A stretch of 7,001 bases of DNA from CAZNYG01 sp964577205 (lineage in GTDB: Bacteria > Elusimicrobiota > Endomicrobiia > Endomicrobiales > CAIRNS01): NCBI GenBank assembly GCA_964577205.1, contig CAZNYG010000088.1, positions 1 to 7,001 on the forward strand, given 5' to 3'. A program made the position numbers and the translations under genes. The notes beneath the pieces were generated by a model. It was not told where the DNA came from. It ran no database searches and saw nothing but the letters and a program-made list of their open reading frames with translations. Positions 1 through 4,024 of this stretch are shown in pieces (positions within the stretch are counted from its first letter, which is position 1; every line of letters begins with the position of its first letter).

Positions 1-273
1 CCGGAGTTCGTATTGATCCGCAATGTGGAATTCAGAACAATCCTTCCGAGGGACATGTTTACGGCGTCTGTATTGGAGAGCAGGGCTCTTAATGAGAGAC
101 AAATGAAGGCGGTTCAGCTTAGCAAGGGAAAAGGTCTTATCAGTCTTGCTGATATTAAAGAGTTTTACCCTGATGTGGCTGATAGAACTCTCAATCGTGA
201 TCTTCAGGCTCTCGTTGAAAAAGGTATTTTAAAAGCCCAAGGTGAGAAAAGGGGCCGTCGATACCGGATTTAG
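1..273 (+). CDS. C-terminal fragment of a winged-helix protein (AlbA/Schlafen-type ATP-binding or Fic-like), 5' end outside window
   Basis: The frame is open from base 1 to a TAG at 271-273, so the visible 90 residues are the tail of a longer protein. The TTG at 13 is only an in-window candidate start and is probably not the real one. Visible residues 1-20 (PEFVLIRNVEFRTILPRDMF) resemble the short strand pair that closes the catalytic part of COG2865-type proteins. The next 60 or so residues form a typical winged helix: 'LNERQMKAV', a helix-turn-helix around 'SLADIKEFYPDVADRTLNRDLQALVEKGIL', then a basic wing ending 'GRRYRI'. This tail ('LNERQ...RDL..LVEKGIL...G.GR...Y') is shared by COG2865 (RecG-like/AlbA_2) proteins and some Fic proteins, so the catalytic part cannot be assigned. 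It probably binds DNA, possibly its own promoter. The gene is about 46% G+C by hand count, poorer than the minus-strand cluster, and converges on it. The family assignment is from recall of the pattern, not a search. Confidence 0.65.
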   Translation, partial: PEFVLIRNVEFRTILPRDMFTASVLESRALNERQMKAVQLSKGKGLISLADIKEFYPDVADRTLNRDLQALVEKGILKAQGEKRGRRYRI

Positions 274-274
274 A

Positions 275-328
275 ATATCGGACATTTATCGGACATATCG
301 GACATTTATCGGACAAATATAGGACATT
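275..328. repeat. Short direct-repeat cluster, five TATCGGAC units
   Basis: TATCGGAC starts at 276, 287, 296 and 307, and a variant TATAGGAC starts at 318, giving spacings of 11, 9, 11 and 11 bp. At a larger scale, a 20-bp block at 275-294 is repeated perfectly at 295-314, followed by a degenerate third partial copy. The array begins two bases after the stop codon of the plus-strand gene. The near-helical spacing would put the copies on about the same face of the DNA, as in an operator or iteron. It could equally be the remains of a repetitive C-terminal coding tail, since the gene's own frame stays open through it to 328-330. Confidence 0.7.
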
Positions 329-342
329 AAGGTGTGGGCTGG

Positions 343-385
343 ATTATTGATCAAAACTGGCAATCCTTAGGCGTTGATCAATAAT
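343..385. repeat. 12-bp perfect inverted repeat with TTGATCAA cores
   Basis: ATTATTGATCAA at 343-354 is the exact reverse complement of TTGATCAATAAT at 374-385, with a 19-nt spacer. Each arm also contains the self-complementary octamer TTGATCAA. There is no T-run after either arm, so a simple intrinsic terminator is unlikely. It could be a paired operator, a cruciform-prone site or the trace of a small element. No function can be assigned from the sequence. Confidence 0.6.
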
Positions 386-402
386 GGCGATACAAAGTGG
401 CT

Positions 403-434
403 AAAACAGAGCCGCTGTTTTCGCTGAGCGAAAA
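403..434. other. Two overlapping small hairpins in the convergent intergenic region
   Basis: AAAACAG (403-409) pairs with CTGTTTT (415-421) around a 5-nt loop. TTTTCGCT (418-425) pairs with AGCGAAAA (427-434) around one base. Both use the T-run at 418-421, so they cannot form together. The first hairpin, with its T-rich 3' arm, could act as a weak terminator for the plus-strand gene ending at 273. This is inferred only from base pairing. Confidence 0.35.
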
Positions 435-473
435 AAGAGGAGAAAGGCCTTTTTGATTCCGCCTTTCTCCTCT
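431..473 (-). terminator. Intrinsic terminator of the glt-amt-PII cluster
   Basis: The arms AGAGGAGAAAGGC (436-448) and GCCTTTCTCCTCT (461-473) are perfect 13-bp complements around a 12-nt loop. On the minus strand the stem is followed at once by a T-run, the complement of the A-run at 431-436. This is the textbook form of a Rho-independent terminator for transcripts arriving from the PII gene, whose stop codon lies 20 bp upstream. On the plus strand no comparable T-run follows, so it is mainly one-directional. Confidence 0.85.
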
Positions 474-492
474 CCGCTTTCATTGTCCGGTG

Positions 493-834
493 CTACCCGA
501 TCGCCACGGACCCTTTTTCGCCGGAACTGATCCGCACGCATTCCTTCATATCCATCACGAATATCTTGCCGTCGCCGACTTCTCCGGTGCGGGCCCCTTT
601 GACGATGGCGTCGATGGCGGGCTGCACGAAATTGTCGTTGACCCCTATCTCGAGGCGTATCTTCCGCAGCAGGTTGCCGTTCTCCTTGACGCCGCGATAC
701 ACTTCCGTTACGCCTTTCTGCCGTCCGTGCCCAAGCACTTCACTGACGGTTATCAGGTTGATATCCGCTTTGTACAATTCCGCTTTCACTTCTTCCAGTT
801 TATGCGGCTGTATGATCGCAATGATGAGTTTCAT
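493..834 (-). CDS. glnK: PII nitrogen regulatory protein (GlnB/GlnK family), Tyr51 replaced by Glu
   Basis: The product is 113 residues and aligns without gaps to my recalled E. coli GlnB sequence over 112 residues. PII trimers bind ATP/ADP and 2-oxoglutarate in the clefts between subunits. They use the T-loop to control partners such as AmtB, glutamine synthetase control enzymes or transcription factors. Visible conserved elements are the N-terminal strand 'MKLIIAIIQPHKL', the T-loop base 'GHGRQKG' with Gln39, Lys58, and the B-loop/C-loop signature 'TGEVGDGKIFV' (83-93) with Lys90 and Arg101. Two positions differ: residue 51, the uridylylated Tyr of proteobacterial PII, is Glu ('YRGVKE'), and residue 103 is Ser instead of Arg. 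The cyanobacterial phosphosite Ser49 is Val. An in-frame ATG lies 24 bases further upstream, but the start at 832-834 is chosen because an ideal Shine-Dalgarno precedes it and the family begins here. The gene lies 78 bp downstream of amtB on the same strand; by convention an amtB-linked PII is called GlnK. The main job is probably gating AmtB. Confidence 0.95.
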   Translation of the reverse strand: MKLIIAIIQPHKLEEVKAELYKADINLITVSEVLGHGRQKGVTEVYRGVKENGNLLRKIRLEIGVNDNFVQPAIDAIVKGARTGEVGDGKIFVMDMKECVRISSGEKGSVAIG

Positions 835-839
835 CCAGT

Positions 840-847
840 CCTCCTTA
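840..847 (-). promoter_or_regulatory. Strong Shine-Dalgarno of the PII gene
   Basis: The minus strand reads TAAGGAGG, five bases before the ATG at 834-832. This fixes the PII start at the MKLII methionine rather than the ATG at 858, and suggests the gene is translated more strongly than amtB, whose site is weaker. Confidence 0.85.
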
Positions 848-861
848 TTTGTTGACAATTA

Positions 862-907
862 TCGCCCTCATCCTGGCCTTCTCCCGGGGGGAGAAGGGAG
901 TTGGCGA
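862..907. repeat. REP-like GC-rich palindrome between amtB and the PII gene
   Basis: CCTTCTCCC (877-885) pairs with GGGAGAAGG (889-897) around GGG. An outer pair, TCGCC (862-866) with GGCGA (903-907), can close a longer interrupted stem. The 5' flank 'CCCTCATCCTGG' and the core 'CTTCTCCC-GGGGGGAGAAG' resemble dispersed intergenic palindromes seen in many bacterial genomes. No T-run follows on the minus strand, so it is not an intrinsic terminator for amtB. In the transcript it would sit between the two genes and could protect the upstream mRNA end or mark a processing site. That role is inference. Confidence 0.6.
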
Positions 908-912
908 CGAGC

Positions 913-2295
913 TTATTCCAGTACGGTATAGCCGGATTCCCGGTGATCCGCGAGGTCCAGTCCTCTGATCTCGTCCTTTGCTTCGATCCGGACGCCGACG
1001 AGTTTGTCGACCAGTTTGAGGATGACCAGGGTAGCGATCGCGCTGTACGCGATCGTTACGGCGGTCGCTTTCAACTGGACAAGGAACTGGGCCGGGTTGC
1101 CGTAGAACAGGCCGTCGGCGCCGGCGGCGTTGACGGCTTTGGTCGCGAACATTCCCGCCGCGAGCGCTCCCCAGATGCCGCCGATCCCGTGCACGCCGAA
1201 CGCGTCGAGTGAATCGTCATAGCCGAGTTTCGGTTTCACGAAAGCGACCATGATGAAACACAGGACGCTGACGCCGAAACCGATCGCGAGCGCGCCCATG
1301 ATGTCGACGAATCCCGCCGCCGGAGTAATGGCGACGAGCCCCGCCACGGCGCCGGTCGCGAATCCAAGCGTCGTCGGTTTGCCGTTGTGAAACCATTCTA
1401 TGAAGGCCCACATGATGCCCGCGGCGGCGGCGGCGGTGTTGGTGACGACGAACGCGTTGACCGCCAGCCCGTTGGCCGCGAGGGCGGAACCGGCGTTAAA
1501 CCCGAACCAGCCGAACCACAGCAGGCCGGCGCCCATGATCGTGAACGGCAGGTTGTGAGGAGGCGGCATCGCCTGCCCGTATCCTTTGCGCCGTCCAAGG
1601 ATAAGCGCGGCCACTATGGCGGCGATACCGGCGTTGATGTGGACAACCGTTCCTCCCGCGAAATCCAGCGTCCCGTCGCCGCGCAGCCATCCGCCGATGC
1701 CCCACACCCAGTGCGCCACCGGGTCGTAAACGAATGTCGTCCAGAGAGCGAGGAATATGATGAACGCTGAGAATTTCATGCGTTCGGCGAAGGCGCCGAT
1801 GATCAGCGCCGGCGTGATGACGGCGAACATTCCCTGGAATATCATGAACAGCTGGTGGGGGATCGTCGCGGAATAGTCAGCGTAAGGCGCCAGCCCCACG
1901 CCGCGCAGGCCGATCCACTCAAAACCGCCCCAGAAGCCGTTGCCGGGGTGGAACGCGAGGCTGTACCCGAACAGCACCCACTGGACGCTGACGACGCCGG
2001 CCGCGATGCCGCACTGCATCAGTATGCTGAGCACGTTCTTTCTGCGGACAAGGCCTCCGTAGAACAGCGCGAGGCCGGGAAGGGTCATCAGCATGACAAG
2101 CGCCGTTGACATCAGTATCCACGCCGTATCGCCGGAATCGATCTCCGGAGCGGCAGTCGCGGCGGGAGTCTGGACGACGGGAATTGCAGCGGCCGCAGGC
2201 ACGGGCGGGTGAACAGCAGCCTTATCCGCTGAAAGCGCGGGAGGAATGAACGTCAATAATCCCAATATGCTTAACAGTAACCATGATTTTTTCAT
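913..2295 (-). CDS. amtB: AmtB ammonium transporter (Amt/Mep/Rh family)
   Basis: The product is 460 residues. It forms a trimeric inner-membrane channel that recruits ammonium and passes ammonia through a hydrophobic pore. Residues 1-22 are a signal peptide (MKKSW, hydrophobic core, likely cleavage after ALSA). An Ala/Pro-rich stretch follows to about 52, then 11 expected membrane helices. Pore residues match E. coli AmtB by position: His219 and His369 (the twin-His pair, E. coli 168/318), Phe157 and Phe266 (the Phe gate, 107/215), Trp198 and Ser270 (the binding site, 148/219), and Asp211 in 'DFAGGTVVHINAG' (160). The cytoplasmic tail 'VGVRIEAKDEIRGLDLADHRESGYTVLE' carries the conserved region that contacts PII, in keeping with the PII gene 78 bp downstream. 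The ATG at 2295 is preceded by AAAAGGGG at a 5-base spacing, a moderate ribosome site, and gives a proper signal peptide, so this start is preferred. One extra residue lies between Trp198 and Asp211 compared with E. coli. All key residues are present, so it is probably functional. Confidence 0.97.
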   Translation of the reverse strand: MKKSWLLLSILGLLTFIPPALSADKAAVHPPVPAAAAIPVVQTPAATAAPEIDSGDTAWILMSTALVMLMTLPGLALFYGGLVRRKNVLSILMQCGIAAGVVSVQWVLFGYSLAFHPGNGFWGGFEWIGLRGVGLAPYADYSATIPHQLFMIFQGMFAVITPALIIGAFAERMKFSAFIIFLALWTTFVYDPVAHWVWGIGGWLRGDGTLDFAGGTVVHINAGIAAIVAALILGRRKGYGQAMPPPHNLPFTIMGAGLLWFGWFGFNAGSALAANGLAVNAFVVTNTAAAAAGIMWAFIEWFHNGKPTTLGFATGAVAGLVAITPAAGFVDIMGALAIGFGVSVLCFIMVAFVKPKLGYDDSLDAFGVHGIGGIWGALAAGMFATKAVNAAGADGLFYGNPAQFLVQLKATAVTIAYSAIATLVILKLVDKLVGVRIEAKDEIRGLDLADHRESGYTVLE

Positions 2296-2580
2296 GACGT
2301 CCCCTTTTCACACGTGATGACTGACGTTACGCAAGATGTGTCATCCCGTGGGAGCGGGACGACAGGCACGCACGTACCATCAACTACTAACTGAAAGACA
2401 TTCCCGTCGTTGGGAATAGTCAACAGGCAGTCGGCATCGACTGTGAAAAAGACGTCAGCGTCTTTACGGCTTCAACGCTTGCGCAGCGCCGTCTCGACGG
2501 GCTGGCCCCCCGGCAGCGGGGCCTCAGGCGGAAACGGCATGTTCTGCGTAAGGTTTGCTGCTGTGCGCAGGGATCATTCG
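2296..2580. other. Intergenic region between gltD and amtB, rich in potential hairpins
   Basis: This 285-bp gap contains no convincing gene. Potential stems are: 2504-2509 with 2518-2523 (GGCCCC/GGGGCC); 2448-2454 with 2459-2465 (see terminator entry); 2428-2433 with 2438-2443 (CAGTCG/CGACTG); 2400-2405 with 2412-2417 (ATTCCC/GGGAAT); and 2340-2348 with 2355-2363 (GTC.TCCCG / CGGGA.GAC, one mismatch). It would hold the end of the gltBD transcript and the promoter and leader of amtB. I looked for a sigma-54 site (GG-N10-GC in the TGGCAC...TTGC context) and saw only near misses with wrong spacing. Confidence 0.5.
2445..2466 (-). terminator. Possible intrinsic terminator downstream of gltD
   Basis: On the minus strand AAAGACG pairs with CGTCTTT around a CTGA tetraloop (2459-2465 with 2448-2454), and the 3' arm runs into TTTTT. 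The stem is only 7 bp and only moderately GC-rich, and it lies about 115 bp after the gltD stop. It is plausible as a partial terminator separating gltBD from amtB, but not proven. Confidence 0.4.
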
Positions 2581-4023
2581 CTATGCTTTCGGCAGCGACG
2601 ATGATCCGCAAAGAAATGTGTCTATGGCGCGCGCCGCGCGGCGGCCTTCGGAGATCGCCCAGACGATGAGCGACTGGCCCCGGCGGATATCGCCCGCCGC
2701 GAAGACTTTGTCCACGGAAGTTTTAAAACAGGCATCGGTTTTGATATTACCGCGTTCGTCGATCTCGACGCCAAGGTCCGCTATGAGCCCTTTCTTTTCG
2801 GGGAAAACGAATCCCATCGCCAGTATGACGAGGTCGGCCGGGACGTCGAAATCGGACCCCGGCAGTTCTACGACGGTCATCTTTCCCGCCGCGTTCTTTT
2901 CAAAAGCGGCGCGGGCGCAGGCGATCCTCTTTACCGTCCCGTTCTCGCCGGCGAACTGTTTCGAGAGCACGGCCCACTGGCGTTCGCATCCTTCTTCATG
3001 GCTGGTCGATGTCTTCAGCAGCAGCGGATACTTCGGCCAGGGGAAGCTTTCTGTCCTGCATTCCGGCGGCCTCGGCATAAGCTCGATCTGTTCTACATGG
3101 GCCGCTCCCTGGCGGAGCGCCGTGCCCACGCAATCGGACCCCGTGTCGCCGCCGCCGATGACCACGACCGTCTTGCCGCGGGCGTCGATCGCGGCCGCAT
3201 CGATCGGCTCGCCTGAGACCCGCCGGTTGGACTGCGTCAGGTATTCCATCGCGAAATAAACGCCCGACAGGTCGCGCCCCGGGATCGGAAGATCGCGCGG
3301 CACACGGCACCCGCCGGTCAGGCAGACGGCGTCAAAATCTTTTTTCAGTTCCTTCGCGGGGATGTCCGCGCCGGCGTCGGTGCAGGTGGAGAATATGATC
3401 CCTTCCTTCGCGAGGATGTCCACCCTGCGGTCGATGACGAATTTGTCCAGCTTGAAGTCCGGGATGCCGTAGCGGAGTATGCCGCCGATCTCCCGGTCTT
3501 TTTCAAAGACAGCGACCGTGTGGCCCGCCTTGTTGAGCTGGTCGGCGCAGGCAAGCCCGGCCGGCCCGGAACCGATGACGGCCACTTTCCTGCCGGTACG
3601 CCGGGCGGGCAGGTGCGGTTTGATGAGGCCCGCGGAAAAGGCCTGCTCGACGATCGCGAGTTCGTTCTCCCGGACGGTCACCGGGCCGTCATTTATCCCC
3701 AGCACGCAGGAATACTCGCACAGCGCCGGGCAAAGGCGGCCGGTTATTTCCGGAAAATTGTTGCGCGCGTGCAGCAGTTCGATCGCGCGTTCCCAGTTGC
3801 CGAGGACGATCATTTCGTTCCATTCGGGGATATAGTTCCCGAGCGGGCAGCCCCAGTGGCAGAACGGCGTTCCGCAATCCATGCAGCGGCCGGCCTGTTC
3901 CCTCGATATGTTCAGAGGCCTCAGCGGTGTGACTTCGTTGTAATCCCTGATCCGTTCGAGCACTGAACGGGGAGCGGCGGAGTATCGTTTCGTTTTCAGA
4001 AAACTGCGGGGATCTTTCATCAT
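2581..4023 (-). CDS. gltD: Glutamate synthase (NADPH) small subunit, GltD
   Basis: The product is 480 residues, close to the roughly 470-480 usual for the family. GltD oxidises NADPH at its FAD and passes electrons through 4Fe-4S clusters to GltB, where glutamine-derived ammonia and 2-oxoglutarate become glutamate. The N-terminal ferredoxin-like region shows Cys47, Cys50, Cys55 and Cys59 ('CMDCGTPFCHWGC') and Cys98, Cys102 and Cys106 ('CPALCEYSC'), the cluster ligands. The FAD site is 'VIGSGPAG' (about 149-156), followed by 'KAGHTVAVFEK'. 'RYGIPDFKLDK' (184-194) is a family hallmark. The NADPH Rossmann site is 'VIGGGDTGSDC' (288-298). The C-terminal FAD motif 'VFAAGDIRRGQSLIVWAISEGRRAA' is intact. 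The gene starts one base after the gltB stop, so the two are translationally linked. An upstream in-frame ATG at 4071 would lie inside gltB and adds residues unlike the family, so it is rejected. ATG 4023 and ATG 4020 are adjacent; the first is better placed from AGGA. The standalone homologues (PreT, AegA, NfnB-like) are ruled out by the adjacent gltB. Confidence 0.97.
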   Translation of the reverse strand: MMKDPRSFLKTKRYSAAPRSVLERIRDYNEVTPLRPLNISREQAGRCMDCGTPFCHWGCPLGNYIPEWNEMIVLGNWERAIELLHARNNFPEITGRLCPALCEYSCVLGINDGPVTVRENELAIVEQAFSAGLIKPHLPARRTGRKVAVIGSGPAGLACADQLNKAGHTVAVFEKDREIGGILRYGIPDFKLDKFVIDRRVDILAKEGIIFSTCTDAGADIPAKELKKDFDAVCLTGGCRVPRDLPIPGRDLSGVYFAMEYLTQSNRRVSGEPIDAAAIDARGKTVVVIGGGDTGSDCVGTALRQGAAHVEQIELMPRPPECRTESFPWPKYPLLLKTSTSHEEGCERQWAVLSKQFAGENGTVKRIACARAAFEKNAAGKMTVVELPGSDFDVPADLVILAMGFVFPEKKGLIADLGVEIDERGNIKTDACFKTSVDKVFAAGDIRRGQSLIVWAISEGRRAARAIDTFLCGSSSLPKA

Positions 4024-4024
4024 G

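Noticed and set aside
274..330. CRISPR array
   Set aside because: The units are 8-20 bp with almost no spacers, and the whole tract is about 55 bp. It lacks the repeat and spacer lengths of CRISPR.
835..858. Upstream ATG giving an 8-residue longer PII (MSTNKEDW...)
   Set aside because: The added residues overlap the Shine-Dalgarno TAAGGAGG and have no counterpart in the family.
490..931. Plus-strand open frames opposite the PII gene
   Set aside because: The minus-strand reading is an unmistakable PII protein with an ideal ribosome site; the opposite-strand frames resemble nothing.
2325..2346. Possible sigma-54 site TGACAC...TTGC upstream of amtB (minus strand)
   Set aside because: The gap between the -24 and -12 elements is two bases too short, and GG is replaced by GA. 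A second near match, TGGTACGTGCGTGC, is one base short.
2395..2423. Possible sigma-70 promoter for amtB (TTGACT as -35 on the minus strand)
   Set aside because: The -35 is a fair match, but the sequence 17 bases on (TGTCTT) matches the -10 consensus poorly, and the spacer holds an ATTCCC/GGGAAT hairpin. Too weak to annotate.
2410..2611. Small open frames on both strands in the gltD-amtB gap
   Set aside because: The minus-strand one overlaps the gltD end and is compositionally biased with no motif. The plus-strand one has no ribosome site and opposes all neighbours.
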